This document shows, one piece after another, positions 7,961-16,099 of a DNA stretch of 64,000 bases. The notes under the pieces are model-generated. The model was not told where the DNA came from, ran no database searches, and worked only from the letters and a program-made list of their open reading frames with translations. Position 1 is the first letter of the stretch. Each line of letters starts with the position of its first letter. The DNA comes from Exiguobacterium sp. J17977 (lineage in GTDB: Bacteria; Bacillota; Bacilli; Exiguobacteriales; Exiguobacteriaceae), in NCBI RefSeq assembly GCF_018616375.1, contig NZ_JAEQBB010000002.1, positions 248,001-312,000 of the forward strand. The letters are read 5' to 3'. Made by a program: the position numbers and the translations under genes.

Positions 7961-8773
7961 ATGATTGACTTTACCCGTGATGGTCACCTTCATACCCCAT
8001 TTTGTCCACATGGCTCGACAGACCCGCTCCAGGCGTATGTCGAGCAGGCGTTAGCCCGTGGAATCAAGACGCTAACGTTCACCGAACACGCTCCGCTCCC
8101 GGCCCGGTTCCTCGACCCGACACCCGACAAAGACTCAGCCATGTCGCTCGAGTCGTTGCCGCTTTATATTGAAGCGATTCAGAAGCTGAAGTGGTCGTAT
8201 CCTGAGCTCGATTTACGGCTTGGCCTAGAAATCGACTATTTGCCTGGTTGTGAGTCCGAGACGTTGGCTTTGCTCGAGCCGTATGCCGACGTACTAGATG
8301 AAACAATCTTGTCTCAACACTTTCTACTCGTCGACGGTGAGCTCCTGCCAGTCGATTTCTCGCTCGAGACGTTTCAAGTCCTCGTCGAACGTGTCGGTTC
8401 GTTCGAGGCCGTGATGAAACAATACTATACGGCGCTCGCTGCCGGACTCGCCTTCCCTTGGGAGCGTCTGAAAGTGGACCGGATCGGGCATATCGATTTA
8501 CCCATCAAATATCAGACCAATTATGAATGGGACCGCTCCAACGTCCAGGCCGAACAGTCGCGCCTGCTTCAGACGGTGGCCGCCCGCGGTTTCGGGCTCG
8601 ATTTGAATACGGCCGGACTCCGCAAACCCGAATGCGGACAGCCGTATGCGATCGAGGTCGCGTCTGAGGCGACCGGACTCGGCATCCCGTTCGTGCTCGG
8701 TTCGGACGCCCATATTGCCAAAGATGTGGGTGCCGGATTCGAAAGCATACAAAAAAAAGCCACGTTCCTATGA
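7961..8773 (+). CDS. hisJ: Histidinol-phosphatase, PHP family HisJ
   Basis: Removes phosphate from histidinol phosphate, the step between HisC and HisD. The 270-residue product starts with the PHP metal motif DGHLHTPFCPHG and shows TFTEHAP, GLEIDYLPG and the late FVLGSDAHIAKDVG metal site. The ATG at 7961 has AAAGGA about 10 bases upstream; the longer frame has no site of its own. It is divergent from the his operon and supplies the activity that the monofunctional HisB lacks. The last five codons and stop form the left arm of the terminator. Confidence 0.93.
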   Translation: MIDFTRDGHLHTPFCPHGSTDPLQAYVEQALARGIKTLTFTEHAPLPARFLDPTPDKDSAMSLESLPLYIEAIQKLKWSYPELDLRLGLEIDYLPGCESETLALLEPYADVLDETILSQHFLLVDGELLPVDFSLETFQVLVERVGSFEAVMKQYYTALAAGLAFPWERLKVDRIGHIDLPIKYQTNYEWDRSNVQAEQSRLLQTVAARGFGLDLNTAGLRKPECGQPYAIEVASEATGLGIPFVLGSDAHIAKDVGAGFESIQKKATFL

Positions 8774-8785
8774 ACGTGGCTTTTT
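8754..8785 (+). terminator. Terminator overlapping the hisJ stop
   Basis: A perfect 14-base stem, AAAAAGCCACGTTC paired with GAACGTGGCTTTTT around a 4-base loop. The left arm is coding (final Lys-Lys-Ala-Thr-Phe) and the TGA stop runs into the right arm. Confidence 0.9.
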
Positions 8786-8791
8786 CACAGC

Positions 8792-8809
8792 GATCTAGCT
8801 ATCTAGATC
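8792..8809. repeat. Short perfect inverted repeat GATCTAG-CTAT-CTAGATC
   Basis: Seven-base arms with a 4-base spacer directly after the hisJ terminator, in the 150-base space before the next gene. No T-tract follows it, so it is not an obvious terminator; the role is unknown. The rest of 8810-8900 is AT-rich and shows nothing I can name. Confidence 0.4.
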
Positions 8810-8900
8810 CCCATTTTTGGTTGTCGATAACGATATGGCGTTCCATTTCTTCATCTATTGACAATAATACCATACTAATTCGGCAATGCAACCTAAAAAT

Positions 8901-8927
8901 GAAAAAAGGATGACGGAATTGTCATCC
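8901..8927 (-). terminator. Intrinsic terminator of the 8936-9292 gene
   Basis: On the minus strand a GGATGAC-AATTCC-GTCATCC hairpin is followed by six T residues, starting nine bases after the TAA stop. Confidence 0.9.
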
Positions 8928-8935
8928 ATTGCTAT

Positions 8936-9292
8936 TTAGACCGCCATTGCAGCGTATAAATCTTTTAATTCATTCGTAGCCGCTTCGTCCATCTGTAACG
9001 CGACGAGTTCGACGAATTGAAGGGCTGGATCCTTGTCGCCCGACATCCGAACGATCTCGGCTGCCGCATCGTCGAGCGCGAGCAAGATACCCGATACACC
9101 GAGCGTCGGGTAGTAACGGAGCAACGCGCGGACATGTTTCATTTCTGAAATATCGTTGCCATTAATCTTTAATGCTTTGACCGCCAACTCTTTATGCGTT
9201 CCAATTGCGAATTTATCTTCCCACACCTCTTCGAGTGTGATCAACGCTTCCACATCATAGGCACCATCTGTGAAACAAACTTGTTTTTCCAT
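8936..9292 (-). CDS. Hypothetical protein, 118 residues
   Basis: Not recognised. The product is acidic and mostly helical, with no signal peptide or membrane segment; the middle part (LGVSGILLALDDAAAEIVRM) could be an amphipathic helix. AGAGGGGA lies about 8 bases before the ATG and a strong terminator follows, so it is a real monocistronic gene. Neighbours (hisJ on the other strand, a deaminase upstream with its own terminator) give no functional hint. It is probably a soluble cytosolic protein of unknown role. Confidence 0.75.
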   Translation of the reverse strand: MEKQVCFTDGAYDVEALITLEEVWEDKFAIGTHKELAVKALKINGNDISEMKHVRALLRYYPTLGVSGILLALDDAAAEIVRMSGDKDPALQFVELVALQMDEAATNELKDLYAAMAV

Positions 9293-9405
9293 GTAACATT
9301 TCCCCTCTCGTTAATCTACTTTCATTATAAGAGAGAAACACACTGAAAGTTTGTGAAATATTGAACATTATGTGGAATTTTTATCTCACCTAGATGTGAA
9401 CATAC

Positions 9406-9430
9406 AAAAAAGGTCCCTCCGAAGAGAGAC
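9406..9430 (-). terminator. Terminator of the deaminase gene
   Basis: On the minus strand GTCTCTC-TTCG-GAGGGAC (one G-T wobble) is followed by CTTTTTT. It lies about 65 bases after the deaminase stop. Confidence 0.8.
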
Positions 9431-9484
9431 AAATAATGGAAGAGTAAAACACCATTGGCAGTACATTAATAATATAACACCGAA

Positions 9485-9498
9485 TGTAAACGTTTACA
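9485..9498. promoter_or_regulatory. Perfect cre-like palindrome TGTAAACGTTTACA
   Basis: This 14-base perfect palindrome fits the CcpA catabolite-response consensus TGWAARCGYTWNCW at every position. It overlaps the TAA stop of the deaminase gene (9494-9496), an unusual location with no start codon immediately downstream on either strand. Binding is inferred. Confidence 0.5.
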
Positions 9499-10069
9499 AT
9501 GTGTTTTTAAAACTTTTTTCAAGTGGCATATGTACCACGTCAATCCCGCTCTCGCGCATCAAGTCGAGGCCATCACCGTGTTCATATCCGACCGCATAGA
9601 CGACACGGGCGACGCGAGACGCAATCAAGGCAAGCGAGCAGGCGTGGCATGGCGAATGGGTCACGTAGGCCGTCGCCCCGAACGCGTTCGTCGAGTCGGC
9701 AGCTAACTTTCCGATTGCATTGATTTCGGCATGTATCTCATGCTGCTTCGACCAATTGTGATGATCGTACGGGTCTGAGCATTTGATATAGGTCACACCA
9801 TCATGGATGATTTGGACCGGCGTCTCGAGCAAGTCGACCGCGTTCGCTGATACGTACTCGGCCCGCTTATAAAACCCGTCGTCTCGCTTTATGAAGATTT
9901 CGTTGCAGTTCGTATGCCCCGGCGGCGTGCCGTTCAGACCGATCGAGATTGGTTTCTCGTCTTTGACGATGACGCAAGCGACACTTTTAGAGGCACATTT
10001 CGAGTGACGGACCGCCATCATATCGGCAAACTGTAACCACGTCTCGTCCCATAGGTGCTGTTTATCCAT
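9494..10069 (-). CDS. Cytidine/deoxycytidylate deaminase family protein
   Basis: Zinc-dependent deaminase fold, most like dCMP deaminase, which makes dUMP for thymidylate synthesis. The 191 residues contain the catalytic EIHAEINAIG (His and Glu) and the zinc cysteines in THSPCHACSLAL, plus the substrate-loop segment IGLNGTPPGHTNCNE typical of dCMP deaminases. It is longer than a minimal cytidine deaminase and resembles phage-type and ComEB-type enzymes. GAGGAGG lies about 7 bases before the ATG. The gene stands alone between two terminators. Substrate assignment is by family resemblance. Confidence 0.82.
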   Translation of the reverse strand: MDKQHLWDETWLQFADMMAVRHSKCASKSVACVIVKDEKPISIGLNGTPPGHTNCNEIFIKRDDGFYKRAEYVSANAVDLLETPVQIIHDGVTYIKCSDPYDHHNWSKQHEIHAEINAIGKLAADSTNAFGATAYVTHSPCHACSLALIASRVARVVYAVGYEHGDGLDLMRESGIDVVHMPLEKSFKNTL

Positions 10070-10091
10070 TGTTCATCCTCCTCGAAGAAAA

Positions 10092-10117
10092 GGAAAGTCT
10101 GAGTGCTCAGACTTTCC
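10092..10117 (-). terminator. Terminator of the xpaC-telA operon
   Basis: GGAAAGTCTGAG and CTCAGACTTTCC form a long perfect hairpin just after the telA stop, followed on the minus strand by TTTTC. Confidence 0.85.
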
Positions 10118-10121
10118 CCGT

Positions 10122-11351
10122 TCAATATCCAGTCTCTTTTGGCAACTCTTTGTTTTTTGAGGCAATCTCGATGACTTTTTCTTTCAACTCGTGCTCCATC
10201 CGATCGAGTTCACGTTCCGCCTCACGACGCTTCTGACGTCCCTCTTGTTGAATTCGAAGCGTCTCATCGAGCGTCGAGAGCAAGTTCTCGTGCGCCACTT
10301 TGAGCGACTCGACCGAGACGATACCTTTCTCGTTCTCTGTGGCAATCTCGATGGACGAGTCTTTCAACATCTTCGAGTTCTGCTCGAGCAACGTGTTCGT
10401 CGTCTTCGTGACGTCTTGCTGCATCCGGAGCGCCGTCTTTTGTCGCGTCAAGCTGAGGGCGAGCACGACTTGGTTCTTCCATAGCGGAATCGTATTGACG
10501 ACCGCCGACTCGATTTTCTCGGCTAGAATCTGGTTGTTCTGCTGGATGACCCGGATTTGTGGAGCCATTTGCAGGCTGATCGTCCGGCTCAGTTTCAAAT
10601 CGTGCAACTTTTTCTCGAACCGGTCCGCCAGTTGAATCATGTCGTTCAACTGCTGCAGTTTGACCTGGTCTTTCGACATCTCGACTTCTTGACGAAGCGG
10701 GGCAATCTCATAGCTCCGTACGTGATCGAGTTTCGTCTCCCCGGCGGCGATATAGACGTTAAGCTCCTCGAAGTAGCGTTTGTTCTTATCGTACATTTGA
10801 TCGAGCATCGTGATATCCTTCATCAATCCGAATTTGGCTCGGTCTAGATTATGGATGACCTCTTCTAAATAGACGCTCATCTTTTCGAACTGTAACTTAT
10901 AGTTCTCGGCTTTCTTCTTGGCACGACCGATGAGCGGCAGGTTGTCCATGAAGCTCTTCTTCTCCGGTTGCAACATGTCCGGGTCCATCTTGCGCACGTT
11001 CTGCATCAAGTCGGACAATAGTTTGCCGGCGTCTCCGCCATCTTTCATCCGGACCTCGGTCAAGATTTGGTCCGAGAATTGTGATAGTTCACGTTGTACA
11101 TTCGAGCCGAACAGCATAACCGAATCCGTCTTTTTAATATCGATCGACTCCGCGATGCGCGTAATCCGTTCTCGGTGCGCTTGTGGGACGTCGGCATTCA
11201 CTTGAATGGCCGGCACCTCATGTTTCTCGGTCATCGCTGACCAGTCCACGGACGGGTCCGAAATCGCGTCGGTTTCCGTCTTCGTTTTCGTTTGGGAAGT
11301 AAGTTCTTCTTCTGGCCATGACTGCCAGTTCGTTTCATTCGATGAAGTCAT
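10122..11351 (-). CDS. telA: Toxic anion resistance protein TelA family
   Basis: A 409-residue soluble, strongly helical protein of the TelA/YaaN family, linked to tolerance of tellurite and of cell-envelope stress; the biochemical role is not known. The first 50 residues are polar and low-complexity, followed by the conserved helical core (LMLFGSNVQRELSQFSDQIL, PDMLQPEKKSFMDNLPLIGRAKKK) and long coiled-coil stretches near the C terminus (EAERELDRMEHELKEK). The start lies 17 bases inside xpaC, so the two are co-translated. A SigW-type promoter upstream of xpaC probably drives it, which is how the B. subtilis xpaC-yaaN pair is controlled as I recall. Confidence 0.9.
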   Translation of the reverse strand: MTSSNETNWQSWPEEELTSQTKTKTETDAISDPSVDWSAMTEKHEVPAIQVNADVPQAHRERITRIAESIDIKKTDSVMLFGSNVQRELSQFSDQILTEVRMKDGGDAGKLLSDLMQNVRKMDPDMLQPEKKSFMDNLPLIGRAKKKAENYKLQFEKMSVYLEEVIHNLDRAKFGLMKDITMLDQMYDKNKRYFEELNVYIAAGETKLDHVRSYEIAPLRQEVEMSKDQVKLQQLNDMIQLADRFEKKLHDLKLSRTISLQMAPQIRVIQQNNQILAEKIESAVVNTIPLWKNQVVLALSLTRQKTALRMQQDVTKTTNTLLEQNSKMLKDSSIEIATENEKGIVSVESLKVAHENLLSTLDETLRIQQEGRQKRREAERELDRMEHELKEKVIEIASKNKELPKETGY

Positions 11352-12051
11352 GCTTTTTTCTCCCTTCTGGTTGATCGGCCAACACTCTCTCCATCATGAT
11401 CAACTCTCGTTCAAAATCGACCGCGTCATCTTCGAGAAGACGACTGCGCTGTTGTTTGAACTTGTCGACGATGAGTCGCATATTGGTCATCAACTGTTCA
11501 CGTGTCTCTTCTTGAATGACGACGCGTTTTCCTTCTAGTTCTTTGAATTTCAATACGACCGATACGAGTGAGTCCAAGTAGAACGTGAACAAGTCACGGA
11601 CATGCTTGGCATCTTGAGGGTTCTCGAACAGCTCAGCGAACAGTTCGTGTGCTTCTTTCGAGACCGCCTTCATCTCACGTCGCACCTCGATGTCTTTAAT
11701 CTCAGGCAGGACGCGGTCAATCTGTTGTAACTTCTCATAACCTTGTTCAATCGTCCGCTGTAAAAATTGAAGCTCTAAATCATCTGTCGCTTCGAATTGA
11801 CGCACCGGCGCCGCTTCTTCGAGCGGTTTCAAGATGCGTGAACCGACGAACGGTTCGTCTTCATCAAGCAACAGTTTCTTTTTGGCCCGCTTGGCGACGG
11901 GCGCCGGGGCCCGTTTCCGGCGTTTGTTGTTCGACCACACTTCGTTCAATACGAGCGCCCCGACGATGATAAACAACCAAGAGAAATCAAAAACGCTTAT
12001 GGCAAAATATAGGATCGCCCCGGTCAGGGCCCATTTCATCCATGTTTTCAT
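11335..12051 (-). CDS. xpaC: XpaC-like membrane-anchored protein
   Basis: Named for hydrolysis of 5-bromo-4-chloroindolyl phosphate in B. subtilis; the true role is unknown. The 238 residues begin with two hydrophobic segments (about residues 5-35, WALTGAILYFAISVF and LFIIVGALVL) followed by a basic Lys/Arg patch and a long soluble helical domain with charged heptads. I chose the ATG at 12051: GAGGTGA lies 6 bases upstream, while the GTG three codons earlier is part of that site. It is the first gene of a two-gene operon with telA. Confidence 0.88.
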   Translation of the reverse strand: MKTWMKWALTGAILYFAISVFDFSWLFIIVGALVLNEVWSNNKRRKRAPAPVAKRAKKKLLLDEDEPFVGSRILKPLEEAAPVRQFEATDDLELQFLQRTIEQGYEKLQQIDRVLPEIKDIEVRREMKAVSKEAHELFAELFENPQDAKHVRDLFTFYLDSLVSVVLKFKELEGKRVVIQEETREQLMTNMRLIVDKFKQQRSRLLEDDAVDFERELIMMERVLADQPEGRKKHDFIE

Positions 12052-12088
12052 CCGTTTCACCTCGTCTCATGATACTTCTATTGTACCT

Positions 12089-12114
12089 TACGTGACCCTT
12101 CAAAAAAAGTTTCG
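12089..12114 (-). promoter_or_regulatory. SigW-like ECF promoter of xpaC-telA
   Basis: On the minus strand CGAAAC, a 16-base spacer that begins with seven T residues, and CGTA match the SigW pattern TGAAAC-N16-CGTA with one mismatch. It lies 38 bases before the xpaC start. A sigma-A-like TACAAT (12081-12086) is nearby but has no good -35. The rest of 12115-12190 shows no gene. Confidence 0.65.
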
Positions 12115-12190
12115 TCATCTTTATAAGCTTAGCATAACGTTCCTACTCACTCTCTCGGTCGCAAGAACGAAAAGTACTAAAGACGACTGT

Positions 12191-12223
12191 AAAAAAAGCC
12201 TCCTGATTCGACGAATCAGGAGG
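12191..12223 (-). terminator. Terminator of the symporter gene
   Basis: CCTCCTGATTCG and CGAATCAGGAGG pair around one base (a larger loop in practice), followed on the minus strand by seven T residues. Confidence 0.88.
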
Positions 12224-12232
12224 TTGCTTCCG

Positions 12233-13591
12233 TTATAATGTGATCCACGTCGATACCATGACGATCGCGACGGTCACCGGGATGACGTAACGAATCAACA
12301 AGTGCCAGATTGGATACAACTTCACACCAATGTTTGACGTTTGAATTTCTTCTTTCAAAATGCGCTGATCGACGACATAGCCGACGAAAATCGATGTCAA
12401 GAGTGCACCGACCGGCATCAAGACGTAACTGACGATGTAATCCATCGAATCGAAGAACGTACGACCGTTCAAGAACTGCATCTCGCTCATGACACCGAAC
12501 GAGAGCGCCGACGGAATCCCGACCGCAAAGACAGCCGCTGCCAAAATCAACGTCACATTGCGCTTCGACATCGTCTGTTTCTTCTCGTTCAATTTATCCG
12601 TCACACCCGCGACGACGACTTCAAGCATCGCAATCGACGATGTGATTGAGGCGAACGTGAACAAGAGGAAGAACAACACCATGAAGAATCCACCGAGCGG
12701 CACTTGATTGAAGACAGCCGGCAAGACGACGAAGAGAAGTGCCGGTCCTTCTGCCGGGTCAAGACCCGAAGCGAAGACGGCCGGGAAAATCGCAAGTCCT
12801 GCCAAGAGCGACACGGCAATGTTCAACAGTACAATCATGTTCGCCGAACGATTGAGCGTCCCTTTCGTCTGAATGTACGACGCGTACGTCAACATAGCCG
12901 CAACCCCGAGCGATAGCGAGAAGAACGCTTGACCGAGAGCGAACAAGACCGATTCTCCGCTCAACGCCGAGAAGTCCGGTTGTAAGAAGAAGCGAACCCC
13001 TTCCATCGCCCCGTCGAGCGTCAACGAACGGATGACGAGCACGATGAAACTGACGAACAAGAGCGGCATTAAAATCTTACTCATGCGCTCGATGCCAGCC
13101 TCGACGCCTTTTAGGACAATCAAGAGCGTGATCAATAAGAACAAGAACTGACCGAACACGGCGATGCCTGGTGATGAGACGACATCTCCGAACACGGCAC
13201 CGAATTCGTCAGGCGAACGTCCGTTCAACGTCCCGCTCAGTCCGAGCCCGACATAAATCAAGACCCAACCACCGATGACACTGTAGAATGAGAGCAATAA
13301 GAAACATGCGATGACACCAAGGTAACCGACGACCGTCCAACGGCCGGGGCCTAATTTTTTGAAGGCGAGCAGTGCCGTCTTTTGTGTCGAGCGTCCGACG
13401 ATGAATTCACCGATCAATAACGGTAACCCGAGTAAGAGCGTGAACGCTAAAAACATGAGCAAAAAGGCGCCGCCTCCACTTGTGCCGGTGACATACGGAA
13501 ATTTCCAGATTGCACCGAGACCAATCGCAGACCCTGCGGCCGCTAAGATGAATCCAATTTTTGAGGCGAACGAATTTTGCGCCATTACCAT
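12233..13591 (-). CDS. Sodium-dependent neurotransmitter:sodium symporter family transporter
   Basis: A LeuT-fold secondary transporter that probably imports an amino acid with Na+. The 452 residues carry about 11 membrane helices. TM1 has the broken-helix substrate/ion site (AAAGSAIGLGAIWKFPYVTGTSGGGAF, given in parts: GSAIGLGAIWKFPY then GGGAF), and TM6 shows the SLSLGVAAMLTYASY region. Eleven helices and this length match bacterial NSS members such as MhsT. Two in-frame ATGs are possible (13591 and 13585). The gene is monocistronic, with its own promoter carrying an inverted repeat. The substrate is unknown. Confidence 0.9.
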   Translation of the reverse strand: MVMAQNSFASKIGFILAAAGSAIGLGAIWKFPYVTGTSGGGAFLLMFLAFTLLLGLPLLIGEFIVGRSTQKTALLAFKKLGPGRWTVVGYLGVIACFLLLSFYSVIGGWVLIYVGLGLSGTLNGRSPDEFGAVFGDVVSSPGIAVFGQFLFLLITLLIVLKGVEAGIERMSKILMPLLFVSFIVLVIRSLTLDGAMEGVRFFLQPDFSALSGESVLFALGQAFFSLSLGVAAMLTYASYIQTKGTLNRSANMIVLLNIAVSLLAGLAIFPAVFASGLDPAEGPALLFVVLPAVFNQVPLGGFFMVLFFLLFTFASITSSIAMLEVVVAGVTDKLNEKKQTMSKRNVTLILAAAVFAVGIPSALSFGVMSEMQFLNGRTFFDSMDYIVSYVLMPVGALLTSIFVGYVVDQRILKEEIQTSNIGVKLYPIWHLLIRYVIPVTVAIVMVSTWITL

Positions 13592-13614
13592 CCCTACTTC
13601 CTGTTTTCATATCT

Positions 13615-13637
13615 TATTTCATAATAATAGTGAAATA
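13615..13637. repeat. Inverted repeat TATTTCA-N9-TGAAATA over the symporter promoter
   Basis: Perfect 7-base arms between the -10 region and the ribosome binding site of the NSS gene, touching the -10. A repressor operator is a reasonable inference. Confidence 0.4.
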
Positions 13638-13663
13638 CTAACACGGTTCAGAAACGAGAACAA
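13635..13663 (-). promoter_or_regulatory. Sigma-A-like promoter of the symporter gene
   Basis: On the minus strand TTGTTC (13663-13658), a 17-base spacer and TAGTAT (13640-13635), about 45 bases before the start codon. Confidence 0.5.
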
Positions 13664-13668
13664 CTAAA

Positions 13669-13700
13669 AACAGAGAAAAGTCTGAATTCTTTTCTCTGTT
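13669..13700 (-). terminator. Terminator of the ABC transporter-lipid kinase operon
   Basis: AACAGAGAAAAG pairs with CTTTTCTCTGTT around an 8-base loop, followed by a T run on the minus strand, 18 bases after the lipid kinase stop. Confidence 0.85.
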
Positions 13701-13718
13701 GGCAATGTTTATCGTTTT

Positions 13719-14597
13719 TTAGTGTGACGGGACAAGAAATGACATCTCGCTCGGCAAGACATGGATGTCCAACCGCTCCGCCTCAAAGTGCTCCCCATCG
13801 ACGTCGATGATTTGAGATTCACTTAAATGGACGCTTAGTTGCGACATCTGTAGATGCACCCATTCCGGGGACGACTGTTCGAGTCCAAGTTGTTGGGTCA
13901 ACAGTTGACGAATCATCGGGAAGCCGATGGCCGAACTATGGACGACTTCGACGAGTCCGTCCGTGAACGACTGGGTCGGGAGCTTCGTCGGCACCGTCCC
14001 GAGATAAGCCCCGTTCCCAACATATAAGAAGCTGACCGGTCCATCGTGGACGATTTTCCCGCCGTGTTCGATGCGGATGTCGAACGGGTCGGCTTCCCGA
14101 AATTGGCGAATCGTCGCCAAGAAATACCCGATCGACCCGAGAGATTCTTTTTGGAGCGGGTCGATTTGTCTCGAGGCATCCGCAATCAGCCCGACGCCGA
14201 TAAAGTTAAGTCCATATCGTTCGTTCACTCGCATCACATCGACCGCTTGGGCATAACTCATCTTGAACAAGCGGGCCGCCTCGATTGGTTCGACCGGTAG
14301 TGCGAGAGCACGGGCGAAATCGTTGCACGTGCCGGCCGGAATCAGACCGATTGTCGGCCGTTCGTCCCGAGGAAGCTTCATCAAGCCGTTGACGACCTCA
14401 TGGAGCGTCCCATCCCCACCGATGACAATCAAGTGCTCATAAGCACCGCTCTCTTCGGCGAAGCGGCCGGCGTCTCCTTGCGCGAGCGTTTTCCGAATCA
14501 AAATCTCGTCGTACAACGATTCAATCGTCCCGACGACCTCACCGAGCATTGTCTCATTTCCGCCTGACGCCGGGTTGGAGATAATCAAAGCTCTCAT
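13719..14597 (-). CDS. Diacylglycerol/lipid kinase family protein (YegS/BmrU type)
   Basis: Phosphorylates a membrane lipid with ATP; family members include DgkB and YegS. The 292 residues start with LIISNPASGG and contain the nucleotide site VIGGDGTLHEVVNG and the GLIPAGTCNDFARAL loop, followed by the two-layer beta-sandwich domain. The ATG overlaps the stop of the upstream permease gene (ATGA), so it is the third gene of an ABC transporter operon. That linkage suggests a joint response to membrane or osmotic stress, but this is inference. The lipid substrate cannot be told from sequence. Confidence 0.87.
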   Translation of the reverse strand: MRALIISNPASGGNETMLGEVVGTIESLYDEILIRKTLAQGDAGRFAEESGAYEHLIVIGGDGTLHEVVNGLMKLPRDERPTIGLIPAGTCNDFARALALPVEPIEAARLFKMSYAQAVDVMRVNERYGLNFIGVGLIADASRQIDPLQKESLGSIGYFLATIRQFREADPFDIRIEHGGKIVHDGPVSFLYVGNGAYLGTVPTKLPTQSFTDGLVEVVHSSAIGFPMIRQLLTQQLGLEQSSPEWVHLQMSQLSVHLSESQIIDVDGEHFEAERLDIHVLPSEMSFLVPSH

Positions 14598-16099
14598 AAT
14601 AAGCCCGCCTGCTCCAAGAAGTCTTTCGCGACATCGTACGCTCGCTCGTTCCCGTACGCGACGCGACGGTTCAATTCAGACATCTCTTCGTCTGTGATTT
14701 GGCCGCCCAATTGATTGAGGGCGTCCTCGATTTCCGGGTGTTCGTCGAGCGTCTCTTGTTTCACTAACGGAGCTCCTTGATAAGGCGGGAAGAACTGTTG
14801 ATCGTCCTCGAGGACTATCAATTCGTTCTCCGCGATATCCGGGTCGGTCGCGTACGCGTCGACGAGATTGACGTCCCCGCGGGCGATGGCACGATAGCGC
14901 AACTTTTGTTCCATCGACACGACCGATGGGAAATCGAGGCCATACGCTTGTTGGAGTCCCGGGTATCCGTCTTCACGGTCCGTGAACTCGAGCGTGAACC
15001 CGGCTTTAATATCTGATTGCACGTTTCGTAAATCTGAGATGGCCGTGATGTCTTCTTGCTCGGCATAGTCACGTGGAATCGCGATGGCGTAGGTGTTGTT
15101 GAACTGCATCGGTTCAAGCAACGCATAGCCATCATCGGCGAGTGCGTCACGAGCCTGTTCATACACTTCGCGGGCGTCGTTCGAGTTCGGTGTCTCTTTC
15201 ACGAGACTTGCGAGCACCGTTCCCGTGAACTCTGGATAGATGTCGACATCTCCGGATTGCAGTGCACCCCAGACGAACGTCGTCTCTCCGAAGTTCGGAC
15301 GGACAGATACGGACAAATCGGTCTGATCTTCAATCAACAACTTATACATGTTCATTAAAATCTCAGGTTCAGGCCCGAGTTTCCCTGCGATGACGAGATC
15401 GGTCTGCTGTGTCCGACCGAAGGCGAGCGGGGCCGCGATGATGAGCGCCAACACGGTCGAGACGGTTATCAATTTCGTCTTGTTGCGTGTCGCCGTCGCA
15501 CCTTCCATTTGGCGGAGCAAGAAATCGAACAACAAGGCAAGGATGGCGGCCGGGATTGCCCCGAGGAGAATCAAATAGTTGTCGTTCCGGTTGATTCCGA
15601 GAAGGATTAACGTCCCGAGCCCACCTGCACCGACGAGGGCGGCAAGTGTCGCCGTTCCGACAATCAGCACCATCGCCGTCCGAATCCCGGCCATGATGAC
15701 CGGCAGTGCGAGCGGCAGCTCTACTTTCATCAAGCTTTGGTTCGGTTTCATCCCACAAGCACGGGCCGCTTCGATGAGCGATTTGTCGACTTCGTTCAGC
15801 CCGGTGAATGTATTTCGTAATATCGGGAGCAACGCATATAACACGAGGGCAATCGTTGCCGGTAAAGCACCGATTCCGACGAGCGGAATCATGAGACCGA
15901 GGAGCGCCAAAGAAGGAATCGTTTGAATGATGGCGGTAACGCCGATTGCGGTCTCAGCCACTTTCTTGCGGCGTGTCAACCAAATCCCGAGCGGAACGGC
16001 GATTAAGACGGCAATCAAGAGTGATACGACGGAGAGCTGCAAGTGCTCAATCAGCGCCTCAACGAGTTCTCCGCGCCGGTTTTGAAATGTCTCAAGCAT
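14594..16099 (-). CDS. Fused permease and substrate-binding protein of a betaine/choline-type ABC importer
   Basis: The first ~210 residues form an OpuC/ProW-type permease with about six membrane helices and the EAA loop (LIEAARACGMKPNQSLMKVELP). A further membrane segment (about 215-235) tethers a C-terminal OpuAC/OsmF-like binding domain (about 240-501; LVIAGKLGPEPEILMNMYK, GDVDIYPEFTGTVLASL). The fused layout occurs in osmoprotectant, BilE bile-exclusion and EgtU ergothioneine systems, and sequence alone does not separate these. It overlaps the ATPase gene by 8 bases. Products would form a membrane importer; the ligand is probably a quaternary amine. Confidence 0.85.
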   Translation of the reverse strand: MLETFQNRRGELVEALIEHLQLSVVSLLIAVLIAVPLGIWLTRRKKVAETAIGVTAIIQTIPSLALLGLMIPLVGIGALPATIALVLYALLPILRNTFTGLNEVDKSLIEAARACGMKPNQSLMKVELPLALPVIMAGIRTAMVLIVGTATLAALVGAGGLGTLILLGINRNDNYLILLGAIPAAILALLFDFLLRQMEGATATRNKTKLITVSTVLALIIAAPLAFGRTQQTDLVIAGKLGPEPEILMNMYKLLIEDQTDLSVSVRPNFGETTFVWGALQSGDVDIYPEFTGTVLASLVKETPNSNDAREVYEQARDALADDGYALLEPMQFNNTYAIAIPRDYAEQEDITAISDLRNVQSDIKAGFTLEFTDREDGYPGLQQAYGLDFPSVVSMEQKLRYRAIARGDVNLVDAYATDPDIAENELIVLEDDQQFFPPYQGAPLVKQETLDEHPEIEDALNQLGGQITDEEMSELNRRVAYGNERAYDVAKDFLEQAGLL

